Assembly: GCF_003597395.2 (NCBI RefSeq)
Contig: NC_133778.1
Coordinates: 16,921,535 to 16,985,534, forward strand
Source of the DNA: Chelonoidis abingdonii
Taxonomy: Eukaryota > Chordata > Testudines > Testudinidae
DNA: 64,000 nt
Reading direction: 5' to 3'
Shown: one piece after another, positions 1 to 12,900 of the stretch
Numbering within the stretch: the first letter of the stretch is position 1
How the letters are laid out: each line of letters opens with the position of its first letter
Made by a program: the position numbers and the translations under genes
The notes under the pieces: generated by a model
What the model saw: only the letters and a program-made list of their open reading frames with translations
Told to the model about the DNA's origin: nothing
The model's database searches: none

Positions 1-142
1 TGCTTGCTAGCATATATATACCTGCCCCTGGAAATTTCCACTACCTGCGTCTGACGAAGTGGGTATTCACCCACGAAAGCTCACTCTCCAAAACGTCTGT
101 TAGTCTATAAGGTGCCACAGGATTCTCTGCTGATAATGCTTT
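1..142 (+). repeat. Interspersed repeat, 3' end (possibly Penelope-like)
   Basis: This segment carries the motif TCTGACGAAGTGGGTATTCA followed by a block ending near GGTGCCACAGGATTC. I recognise it from memory as a very common 3' end of an interspersed repeat in turtle and related genomes. The classification as Penelope-like is an inference. The window edge truncates its 5' side. Confidence 0.5.
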
Positions 143-950
143 TGGAACCTCATAACTGTTCCATTATGCCCTATGTTGCTAAAGGTGAGTGCATAACTAG
201 AAGATGAACGTCACAGGAATGTTGACATTAGCTAATAACAGAATTTAATTGATTGCATTTCTGACATGTAAGCTGAGAGCAGGGCTTGAAGTCTCCACTG
301 TTCTCAGTGGTATAAGGACTTCTATTTTCCAGAGCAGGGGTGGGTTAGAGAGGTTAGTTGTATGTATGTTTTCCATTCTATGTTTCCATATTCACCTCTG
401 AAAAGAAATAATAGCACCTTAGTTAAAGAATCTTACTCCACTTGGAACAGTCTAAAAAGTTGAATTATTAAAGGAAGTGCAATTATTAAGTGGCTAGCAG
501 ACATCAAAACATGCTTTCTTCTCTGGTATTATTTACTCTTGAGTGGGTGGTAATGTTGTACATGCACATTGGATCACTGAATAGCAAAGGATCCCTTCCT
601 ACCACATACCTGCATTTAAATTCCATTAGTCCCGATTCTCCTCTCACACCAATTTACAATTACTCTTGTTTCACACTGCCTAGGAGAGGGGAGTCAGGCC
701 CATTGACTTCAATTTAATAGAATTTAGGCACATTGAACTGCACCATAGGGGAGCCCATTTTAAAGTAAAAACTTATTTTATGTAATTTTTATTTAATTTC
801 ATCTTGTAAATATACCCAGTAAATGATGCAGATTAAGAAGTCCAGTTTAAAGAGCTTGTACATATCCTGGCTGGGAGTTGGGATTTAATACCATGGTTTG
901 TTTGGTTACAGGAAGTTCAGTGGCATCTGCCCATTCTAAGCCTCTCTGTT
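143..950. other. Region upstream of DYTN exon 1
   Basis: I see no coding exon here. Just before the ATG, TTGGTTACAG at 902-911 resembles a splice acceptor, so the first coding exon may begin at about 912 and be preceded by an untranslated exon upstream. I see no convincing TATA box or CpG island, and the promoter cannot be placed. Confidence 0.3.
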
Positions 951-969
951 ATGGATCCAGACCAGCAAG
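951..969 (+). CDS. DYTN: DYTN coding exon 1 (start codon)
   Basis: It encodes MDPDQQ plus the first base of the next codon and ends at a strong GTAAGT donor (970-975). The start is chosen because this short N-terminus joins in phase 1 to the conserved exon 2 and matches the family's start. Any 5' untranslated exon is not identified. Confidence 0.85.
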
Positions 970-3900
970 GTAAGTTCTGTTGTCAAGTGCTTCCCACATT
1001 TCACAAGAGAATTCCCAGTGTCCAAACTAGTGAACTTACCTGGAGTTGTTCCATCTTCAGAATCTTTGTTATAATGCAGGAGACAAGATTGAATGCTATG
1101 GCAGATCAGCCTGTTGCTTTAGATCATGGAGCTGGAAGAAGGATTTCCTGGTTGAGTTATTCTTACAGTGCTCCCTGTATTATATATAAAATAGTATCTG
1201 TTCTCCTATCTCATCTGCCATTCAAGTCAGTAAGATACAAAATTATCTGGATAATTAGATGTGAGGTGTAAGGAAACAAGGACGAAAATATACAGCTTAA
1301 AACAATTTCATCCTAGGACTACCTCAAGAGGTCATCTAGTCCAGTCCCTTGCACTCATGGCAGGACTAACTATTATCTAATCCATTCCTGACAGGTGTTT
1401 GCCTAACCTGCTATTAAAAACCTCCAATGATGGAGATTTCACAACCTCCCTAAGCAATTTATTCCAGTGCTTAACCATCCTGACAGGAAGTTTTTCCTAA
1501 TGTCCTGCCTAAACTGCCCTTGCTGCAATTTAAGACCATTGCTTCTTGTCCTATCCTCAGAGTTTAAGGAGAATAATGTTTCTCCCTTCTCTTTGTAACA
1601 AACTGGTATACTTGAAAACTGTTATGTCCCCTCTCATTAATGCAAGTTAATCAGCAAACTATTATAAAAGCAAGAGTTTTATATCAAGGACCATCAAATA
1701 CTTGGCCTATGATATTTTCATGAGTTTTAAATGTGAGGGCTAGCGGCAGCATCTTGGCCAACCTAGTCTAATTGAAGTTCAGGAGGTCCTCAGCTCAGCT
1801 TCTGCTGTCTGGTGTAGCCCCAAACTGAATACAATGTATTAATAAACCCTTTTGTTCACTAATAACATGGAGAGAAAGTCTACTATAATATTGGTGCTCT
1901 GTGTGCTATTTTTCCTCTTGTTGGTTTTGATTCTCAGGCTCTAAAACCCTCCCAACTATAAATTAATGACTCCCGAGTTGTGTTTTTTTTAAAAACCTAG
2001 TGGTCTTGGGTACAATTCACCCTGTGCAGAGAGTCAGCACAAGGTCTAGCACCACTTAAGGACCATTTAAGCCTTGGACCTGCTCAAGGCCTATGCCCCA
2101 GTTAAGTTCCATGAAAGAAGTCCATATAGGGAGGATGTGGCATTCTGGGGTGCATAGGCCTCCTGCTGGTTCTCTGCATGGGTGACTTTCACCCCACTTT
2201 GAAATTAGATATTTAGTTTGTATCTTGTAAAGTGTCTTCTCATCAATAGTAATTCTGATTGATATGTAACTTGGGCTAATACCTTCTTTGCTTGGACACC
2301 TTGCGGATTAGTTTTGGAAATATTAGTTGATTGGTACAGAAAGTCCTACAATATGAGCAGTCGGTAACCTAATGTTTGTTAAGGATTGACTTAAAAGTAA
2401 AAAATATGGTGAATTGTTTCCAAAGCAGACCTCTAGCAGATGGCTACCAGTGCCCACTGCAAGTGAGCCTAAAAATGTCAGATGATAGCATGAAATTCCC
2501 TCATCTCAGAGAATCTTATTCATGGAAGAATTTCCTGTTGTGTTACATGATACCTTACAGTCATGTTTTTTGTTCTCCTTCTGTAAAACAGACTTGGGAC
2601 CTGATCCAAAGCCTATTAAAATCTGTAGGAATCTTTCAATCGGTTTTAATGTGCTTTGGATCAGGCCCTTGAAGAAAAAAAATAACTAGTTCTACAAGCC
2701 AGTAAAACCAAACTCGTTTTCCATATTGCATTACTTGCTACAGTGCACTATGCTGCATAACTTCTCCAAACAGCAGACGGCAACATAACCTGACAAAAGC
2801 AAGACTGGACAGATGGCATAGCAGACACAGGTTTAATTCTATACCATAGGAAGCAACTGAGAACCAGCAGAGTCCATAATTTGCTGACTATTAGCATTAG
2901 ACTGGTATATATGTGAGGAATCACAAATTGGTCCGTTTCCACAGGAAACAAGTGGAGAGTTTTGTGACTTATTTCCGCTCATTTATGCATATTTGCAGTT
3001 TATCTACACCCTTCATCATCTGTAAGTATTTGCCTCCTATTTGAACTGCAGGGATATATATATAGCTCACCAGGAGAAAGGAACAAGCTAATAAGTCCTT
3101 TGATAGCTTCTAAAGATACTATATATAAGCATTTTTTTTAAATACAGAATTTGCATGTATGTCTGTAAAGCACAAGGAATATTTTTGGCACCATATAAAC
3201 AACAGGTCAAGTCATGAAGCCCCTTACTCAGTTTCTACTCAAATGCCCATTGACTTGAACAGAGTCAAAGGAGTGAGTAGAAGTAGTAACGGCACAGGAT
3301 TTAACCCAAGAACTTCAGTGAGATTGCTGAAAAATTGTTTGTTTCTAACAGAGCTCCAGATGTAAGACCCAAGCATTTTTTTCACAATATGAAGTACAAC
3401 TGGTTGAGAAATTGTTTTTCCCTGCAAAAGACTACAAAAATTAAATTGTTTTGGTTTTCATTCATTTTCCTTCAAAGTTTTAGATTTTTGTTGAAGCCAA
3501 GTTGTTGGGGGGGGAGGTTGTTTTTTTTTTAAAGTCTGCAAAAGTTTCCATTTTGTTGTAAACCTATTTTCTACCAAAAAACTATTTCAGTGGACATTTT
3601 TGTCCAGCTGTAGTATAGCGTGACCGCTGTCATTCTGTAGTACCTCCCCAAAATGGCATCCTCCTGTCTTGTGGCTCTAGTGAAGGACAGGCTATTCCCT
3701 CTAGCATTATTTATGGAGAGGGTCTAAAATAGTGATCAAACTACTAGGCTGGTCTGTCTTTGAAAGATTCACATCGGGAGAGCACTGTGTTTTTCTGTAC
3801 CATGTGTACTCTGTACTGTAAAAACAACACTTGGGTCCTACAGTTCTGGAACAGAAACCTATTAACTCCTCTGGGCATTGGCTCTGTTTATGATGCAGAG

Positions 3901-6900
3901 TAAGGATGAGCACTGTGCATATCTTTTGCCAAGTTAATAATGAAACAATATTTCTAAAAACAGTGCCCTTTCTTTATCAATGCAGAGATGCTATTTATAT
4001 AAGAGCTTGTTCAGTTACCCTCACACCCAGCAGGACTATAGTGTTCCATGCACTGTGCAAATTCTATGTTAAGACAAACAGCTGTGGCCCTCTTAGAATC
4101 AAACAATTTTTCAGCTTTAATGCTTCACCTTGACTATCTCACTGAAGTTCCTGGGTTAAATCCTGTCTCCTTAGTCAGTTTTTACTCATTAATTGTAATT
4201 GAGTCCAGACTGGAATCAGGTGTGAACTGGACAGTTTGAGAAACCCTGGTCTCAGAGGTCAGGTCTTTGAAGATTCCTTTCATGTTTTTTCATGTTCTCT
4301 TAAGTGTTCCACCATCCCTTTCCTTCATATCATAGATTATTTTATACTAGTTAATTTATATTTGTTTTCTTTTACAGAAGCTCTAAATGACATTCAGAAT
4401 TCTGTCTATAGAACAGCCCTGAAACTACATTCAGTGCAAACCCTGTGCCAGTGTAAGTAGCTCCCTGTGGGAGGCGAATCTGGAAGAGTGCTGGCTCTGA
4501 GTTGCAATCATAAATAATACTACTTGCTCTTCTCTAATGCTTTCCATCTGATGATTTCAAAGATTATAAACGTTAATGAATTAATAAATAATACTTCATA
4601 TTTAGCTTCCTTTGAGATTATTTATTAACTTCCTTTGAAATTCTCAGTCGAAAGACACTAAATATCATTATTCCCATTTTACTGATTGAGAAACTGAAGC
4701 TCAAAGGGGTGATATGTCTTGCCCAAAATGACAGTTTAATCAGTTAGCTGGGAGTAGAGCTCAGATTCTACCTGCTCTAACAACTAAATGATTTCCCAGA
4801 GCCTCACAACACAGATATGACATGGATAAGTATCATTATCTCCATTTGTATTATAAAATAAGTACATATAGAACGGCTCAAAGTATTTTCAACAGCAAAA
4901 AAAAAGTGGAGTTTCATTTGAAACAAGATTTTCTGTAGAAAATTTTGATTTGATTAAACATTTTGTTTGAAAAAATTTCAAAAGGAATGAGAAGATTGAA
5001 AATTTCTTTTAAAACAGCAGGAAAATACCCATTTTTCCCCTCACTTTTTTCCTTCTGTATTGGAAAAGCTAAAAATAAATATTTAATTTTTTTCCAATGT
5101 AGAATAAAATAAGGAGTAAGAGGAAGTGGAGAAAAACTGAAACCTAATTTTTCCTTTCACTCTCCCACTGGATTGGGGCTCCAACTCTGCAAACTACAAT
5201 GTCACCCTCTATGCTAAACCAGATGGTAACATAACCCCAAATACACTGGCAAGTACTATTTGTGGAAAGGGGGTAAGAGGCTGGTCACTCAGTAGCTACT
5301 TAACACAGAGCATCATAATCATCTCAGCTCTCTAATGGAAAGAGTGGTGAAGGTTGAGGAGCACAGTCTGTGCTATTACAGAAAAAGCAGATCTGCTATA
5401 ATGGCCATAGTAGGTAGTTCACTGCATCCCTGAAATTCAAAAAAACCTCTCCCTTTAATAGATCTTCATAAACAGTTCTACTCACTGCCTTAGCATGGCA
5501 CTGCAGGAATCTTTGCCGCTGACTGCCCCTGTTGACCACCAATTTGGTCCTATGGTGGATCATTTCAGTCCACAACTTGCCCTCTAAGTCACATTTAATC
5601 CAGATGTCTTCTAGAGTAACAGAAGGCCAGCTAGAAGTCTACATGTTCCAACAAGAGATCCTTTCAGCCCACTGGGGCTACTCCTAAATCCATCATCTGG
5701 GCTCAAACCTGAACCCCACTCTGGAGTCAATAGTCCTTGTGATGGAGTTTGTACATCCTTTTCCCAGCTGGTAGGGGAACTCCAATTTCTTCCCCTTCCT
5801 CCACTGTGGTTTCCAGCCCAGTGACCTTTTGTTGAGCAGCTAGGTTTTCTCCTTTAGATCTGTTTCCCTAGGCGACTTCTTACCTCCACGTCCTAATAGC
5901 TTATGGATAATACAGCCTCTCCTCTGGCTCTGAAGCTTCTCCCAAGGTACACGCAGTTCTTTGTTCCTACCTTGGAATACCAATCGACAAGGCTGCCTCC
6001 CTGGACCTTTTTCCTTTTCCAGCTCCTAATTCAGGACTAATTCTGTCTCCAGGGCCTGCTCAGTCTGTCTTCACCAGGTTCTTCCCAGAGATCAAGAACT
6101 CCCCTTTCTCCTGGACTTCCTCCTGTGTCTGTCTCTCCCTTCTCTAGGTAATCTCCCTGACCCTTCCAAAGCTGGGATCTCTATTTGTAATGGAGTTCAG
6201 ATCACTATTTGCTTGGGGTTAACTGCTAAATCATAGGCTAGATTGAATCCAGCTCGCCTTAGAGGGCCAGCCAGCCTGAGACAGTAGAGCTTTTAAAAAA
6301 GTGTTTGCAAAATAAGCAATCTTTGCATTATTATTACAATGTATTACATTGCTAACATAGCGTAAAAGTTGCCAGCAATTATGGAACTCCATATATGTTA
6401 TTAATTGTCAAAATCTGATGTGTCACTTAGGAATGGATTTATTGGAAATAAACATAGATCATCAAAAAAGAATGGGTGATTTGCAAACAGTATTATTAAT
6501 GCTATTAACATTAACAACAACAAAATAAATTAGACTATAGAGGATCTATTCAGCACTGCTTATCCAGGCAAAATTCTCACTGAAGTCAGTGGGACTTTTG
6601 TCTTAGTAAGGTGGTACTGAGTAGAGTTCTGGGCATATGGAATTTGTTGTCTTTGTGTCACTTTCAGCGAGGTGAATGCTGGAGCATCCTCACTTGAAAC
6701 AGTCTGTTCCTGAGGAGGTACAAAAATAGCAGTCATTGCCTTTGAGGCAAAAGGCAACATGGAGAGGAAGATTAGCCTTGTGTTATGGCACTAGCCTGGG
6801 CTACAGGAAATCTGGGTTCAGGTCCTAGTTCTGTCACAGACTTTCTGTGTCTTGGTGAGCCATTGGAGTGGAGGGGGCTTCAAAATACTTATGTCACTTG

Positions 6901-9900
6901 AAAATCAATAGACCCTCTGTTCCTAAACCACTTAGGTGTTTTCAAAATACCAGCTTTAATCTCTCTATGTCTCAGTTCCCTTTTCCTAAGAGGGAGATAA
7001 TAATACTTTTTTTCTCCTATCCTTATCCATCTAGATTGTGAACTCTTAGCAGCAAGGACTGTCTCATGGTATGCATGTACTATACCTCGCACTATGGGGC
7101 CCTGATCTCAGCTGGAGCCCATTGCATCTACTGTAATAATAAATAATAATCAAAACCAAATTAAGGCTTGGATTTAGTAAAGTAAAATATCCCATAAATA
7201 TCTTTATAGGGGGACAGACTAGACTATCACAGGGGTCCCTTTGAGCCTTATAATCTATGAAAAAAATCTTTTCAGACTCTGGAGCATATGTAAAAATTAT
7301 CACAGAATCATGACTTTCTAGATGATTTCAGATCATATGTCCAGTTGGTTCAGTGGATGTTCCCATTTTGGAATCTATTCTCTGATCAATGTGCACACAG
7401 GGCATGCTCATATTAATGGTCTCAGTTGTTGAGCAAACTCCAAGGGTATACTCCTGCTGTTCACTTTGGTTTTGTTCATCTCGTCTCCCTTTCCAGTCAC
7501 TTTCCACGCACTTTTTCCTCTACTTGGATACAGTTAGTTCTGTGCTCTAGCTCACGGTCTTTTGGATGTGATCTTAAAAAAATCAGAGTTCTGTCTGCAC
7601 TCTGTGGACATTAACTATCCCATGGCACTTTTTTATAATAGGGCAGTTACCAAGGTGTTCTTGGCCAAACCATTTCCCACGCTATTTCATTCTAGCAGAC
7701 ATTGTATGGAAACCTACAGTGAAGGGCAAGGAAACCTGAAGTCCCATTTAAGCCTTATTTTGAGGTTGTAAGTGGTGCACAAGCTTTGTGTTATCTCTCT
7801 GCACAGGGGTGAATTGCATCCCACATACAAAAGTTACATGTATAGTTTGGATAAACAATTGCTCCTGCACTTTTCCTGTATCACCATTTTAAAATCAGGC
7901 CCATGAAAGCTCAGTTGATCTTTTCCTTCTTTGGACTTTCAGAAAATTAGCTGAATGTGAAAATCCAGCACAAGAGCCCTTGCAGGGTATTTCCCCATTC
8001 AGTTTTATACCTAGTATTGTAAGAGGCTTTGCTTTCCTGACAGGTCTTAGTCATGTATTTTCAATTAAGAAATGTTCTGCCTCCATTTACAATAAAGATA
8101 TAGGGATTGATTAATTTCTCCCATTGTTTTCCCACAGTGGATTTGACTGATGTCTCCCTGATTCAGCACATCCTGCCGAGCCACCAGTGTCAGAGGGAGA
8201 AGCAGAGCTCCCTGACAACACAGCAGCTATCGCAGTTGCTAAAGGAGCTATTCCAGAATTCTAGATTAGATAAACCAGGCCAGGTAGATCCACAAGCCCC
8301 TGAGCTCACCCAGAACCTGCTAACTTCCATGTATGACAGGTGAGAGCAAGTGCACCAGTGACTTCATCATCACTATAGTAACACCCATTTCCATCTCCTC
8401 CTGCTTTTACATGCCATTTCAGTGAGAAAGTCCCCACCCTCACTCAGAAGGTGTGTGTTAGTTAAATTATACATAGTCAAAGGGGTTCAGTTTCAGATCT
8501 GGATTAAGTTTAGGCTAAGTTTGAGGTTCAGGTCAAAGCTCAAATCAGGGCTAGGGTTCAGATTGGACAGCACCAAAATCTTGCAGACTTGTTCTCATGA
8601 GTGTTCAGGCCAATTTGGTGGAAATCTCACAACTATGCTGCTTTTGCAAAATTTATGCCATTTTGAATCAACCCCCTTGATGGCAATCTCAGCCAAGGGG
8701 CTAGGGACCAAAAGTGCAGGGAAAGTGAATTGCTTCTTCAACCTTAGAAGCAGTGCTTCCAGGTGAGGGTTGAGGCATGTTGGCAGAGCAGTGCAGGGAA
8801 GCTTGCACAATGGCTTCCCATTCTGCAGCTATTCAGTCTGATAGAATAATTCAGTCTCCAGATTTGGTGAAGCTTCACCCACCAATCCCAGTTATCAAAT
8901 AGAATGAGCACTAAGTTCACAAACAACAGCAACAAAAATGGGAAATATACAAGTGGGTTTTGTTGGTAAGAACAAGACCTGGAGAAGCTTTGTTGTTGTG
9001 TGAACAATCTCACTCATGCTACAAAGAGCAGTAATTATGTACAACAATGGTTGAATCTATGGTGGCTTTCCATGCCCTGAAAAAATATAGTGGTAGATTA
9101 CATGGCATGAACTGTGAATGCTCTGTGCAGCTCTGACCAGAGAAACCAAGGGATGGTGAATTGGAAAGGTGTATGAACCTGATTTGCTGTTGAACAATGC
9201 AGAGGATAAACCCCATCACTGAAAAAAAATGCCCAAACTGCAGGGGGACAAGCAGAGAGAGTGTGCGCTGACAGCAGCGGCCCATTAGGTAGTGAAAGGG
9301 TGGTGCTGACAGCTGGGTTTTTGCTAACAAGGAAGTCACAAAGATGAACTAGCTTTAATCATGGTGGGAAATTTTTGCAAAATCTCACTAGTGAACACAA
9401 GACTTATCACACAGTTTTGCCAAAATTCATTTGAACCCTACTCAGTTGTTCAGTTTGACCCCCTGCTAACACCTGCATTACTATCCATCATTCTCCAGTT
9501 TAAAAAGTTTGTCATCCATTCATAAGCAGAATCAAGAAAAAAGTTTAGTTGATTGTTTAATTTATTCACAGTGGATGGAACTTACCCCACACAAAGAGCC
9601 AGAACAAAACCTTTGAGCCACTTAAGCCCTCCAAAGCAGAACTTAAGTGATTCATTGTCCTTTTACAATCCCCCTTGAATTTCCCATAATGAATAAGTTG
9701 ATCTGCTCTTTGCAATTCCATGTGATAAACAGCTTACAGAAATAACTTGAAGGTTAAATATAAATTAGTGCATTTGAGAACAAAACAAGAAATATCAGGA
9801 GTATTTTCTAAGCTTCATACTCTAAGTACATACAACCCAAAGGAAATTGCATAGAAGAATCTCCATTACAGGACTGACTTGGTCCCTTTTTGCAAGCCAT

Positions 9901-12900
9901 TTTCTGTCTTCCCAAGGCTGGGCATCAGTGTCCTTTTGCTGGATATTTGATTTTGCAAGTGACTTTCTTGCCATGCATGCACTGTAGGAAAAGCTTCACA
10001 TGTCATTTTGTTTTCTTCCAGTGATCGTTTTACTTCCATCTATCGTTTTTTCCACTATCTGAAACTAAAACATTTTTTCCTAAGTTGGACACACCAGAAC
10101 TTTTGTGTATTCATGTGTTAGTTTACTTGTATGCCTGCTGAGAATATCACAAAGGCTTTTCTGTGGACAGTAGAAGTCCAAGCGTGATTTCACTGGTATC
10201 TTTTCTGCACATTTCATCAGAGAGCAGCGTCTGGTGAACATTCTGTTTACATCTTCACCTTTTTCCCAGCTGATTGATCTTAGTTTGGTCTCAGTGCACT
10301 GCTGGTGACTCAGCCCACTAGTCCATTCAGTTTAAGTGAATTTCTGATCATCTGTAGTTTCCTTTCCAATAGTACAGCACAATTTTATTCTTCCCTTTAA
10401 ACCTCTTGCCACTGATGTTCTGAAGAGAATGGTAAGTTTCCAAGCAAAGAAACCCTTGTTTGACAAACTCCCACCAAGGTATATATTACTGCTATATCTC
10501 AATCCTTCCCGTAATAAAATAAGATTTATGGATACTTCTGAAGATGATTTTGATGCACCATCATAATTAAAATTCTTTAAAGTGCTACCCTATTCTAAAA
10601 AGTGACTCTGCTAAAATAGCATTGCAGTGTTCCACATCTATGGTCTCTCAGCTTCCAAATCAAATCTTCTGTGTTTTCAGGTTTAAAAAAAAAAAGAAGT
10701 TATTAACTGTCCAGCTTGCAAACTGCAGTTGATCTGAAAGTTAAGCTGGGTCCTTTCTGGCCTGCACTTCAACAGTTAGAGCTTAGGCCCTGATCCCACC
10801 TATCCGTAAGCCTATCAAAAGTCCCAATGAAGTCAGTGGGATCTGCTCAGTCACTGGAATCTGCCCACACAGAGCCCCCAGCTAGAATGGGGACCAAGTT
10901 AATTCTTTTGTTGATACATAAGATATAGTAGAACTCAGCTTTCTCTCCCACAGCTGTACTGGCTCCACAGGAGTCAGAGATAGTAAAAACTTAGGGAGGG
11001 AGTTCGGTGACAAAGCAGATCAGAAGCAGGTCTATTGAGTAAGAAAATGCCATTTTATAGGGTACCTTTCAGAATAAAATCACGTTTTAACACAATGTTT
11101 CAGATGGGACATAATCTTGTTACAGTTTGTGATATAACAGTGTAAAATCCAAGGCTAAAATCCACTTAGATTGTAATCTTTTTGTGTTTGTACAGAGCCT
11201 GGCACAGTGGAGCTCTGGTCCATGACAGCGGCTCCTAGGCACTACCCAATACAAAATGAATACTATATCAAAGCATGTACATATAAAAGGACCTGGATTC
11301 TTATGAGGTTGTCTTTCAATTTAACAATGTTTTTTCCACTAGTAGCTTTAGCTTTCACATTCCTAGTTTTATTTTTTATCTTGTTCTAGGACTGGAACAG
11401 GTTTTATCAAAGCCAGATCGGCTGCAGCTGCCTTAATTGCTCTCTCAGGAGACGGTCTGCATACTAAATACAAAGGTGGGGAAAACAGACCTTTCCACAC
11501 TACTTAAGGTACTATGTACTGAGTGTTGACCAAATCTCCAATCTACTTTATTTCTACACAAAAAGAAAACGAGGTCCAAGTATGCACAAATTTAAGTACA
11601 TGGGACCAAAATTTGTGGCTTTATTGTAGGAAAAAGGTTGATGCAGAAGAGTAATATCCATCCGTGAGTGATTATTATATAGTATCCTTTGTGTAAGCAT
11701 CTCAGAACAAGTCTCAGATAATACGATGGTAATAGCTTTCTTGATAGTGCTGTATTGATAAGACACCCAACTGTTGCCACGGCAGCTCTTGTTGGAAAGA
11801 AATTGGATTGAGAATCTTCAGGCTCTGCCAGGATTATAAAGCTGTCTTCTCTGGTCCTTTGCAGCTTTGTTTCAACTCTATGCTGACCCCAATGAGAGGG
11901 GGACCCTGATCACTCGGAGCGCCATGAGGAGCCTGCTGACAGACTTACATCAGGTGATGTCACTGCTACGCCACACATGGAATGGCTAAGTGCAGTAAAG
12001 TGGTTGCAAAAGGGCTAACTGGGTTACCCCAAATATTATGGGATGGAGCCTTGCTCCATCCTTCCCTACTTCCTATTTTGTAAGGTGGGAGGCTTTCCCT
12101 CACTCTTTTGTGCTACGGGTGAATAAAGCAGCAAGTTCCCAGCCTGCAGCACTTTGAGTAAAGAGTTTGTTTTGTTGAAATGAGCAGTCCCTTTACAAAA
12201 CTGAAGTCATTGGGGCTCCATGTAAGCACAGGGATCTGCCATGCAGAGCAGTTGTTGGATCAGGACTTCAGTGTCAAATCCTGTTGTCTTCACTCAGTCA
12301 AAATTCTCATTCATATCAGTGCCTCTGCAGCTTGAGTTTTGGCTAACTTTATGGTAGCCAGATCCTGTAAGTAGTTTCAAGAGCATGGAATTGCAGCTAT
12401 GCAGAATCTTGTTGTTGTCAAAAGGGGTTCCAGCTGTTTGCTGGGTCCAAGCCATAGCTACTGAGGATATGTCTACACTATGAAATTAGGTCAAATTTAT
12501 AGAAGTCATTTTTTTAGAAATCATTTTTATACAGTCAATTGTGCGTGTCCCCACACAAAATGCTCTAAGTGCATTAAGTCGGTGGACTGCATCCACAGTA
12601 CCAAGGCTAGCATTGACTTCTGGAGCATTGCATTTTGGGTAGCTGTGGGTAGCTATCCCACAGTTCCCGCAGTCTGCTGCCCATTGGAATTCTGGGTTGA
12701 GATCCCAGTGCCTGATGGGGCACAAAAAGGTGTCACGGGTGGTTCTGGGTACATGTCATCAGCCCTCACCCGTGAAAGTAACAGCAGACAATTGTTTCAC
12801 ACCTTTTTTCCTGGGTTACCTGAGCAGACGCCATACCACAGCAAGCATGAAGCCCGGTCAGCTCACTATCACCGCATGTCTCCTGGGTGCTGGCAGATGT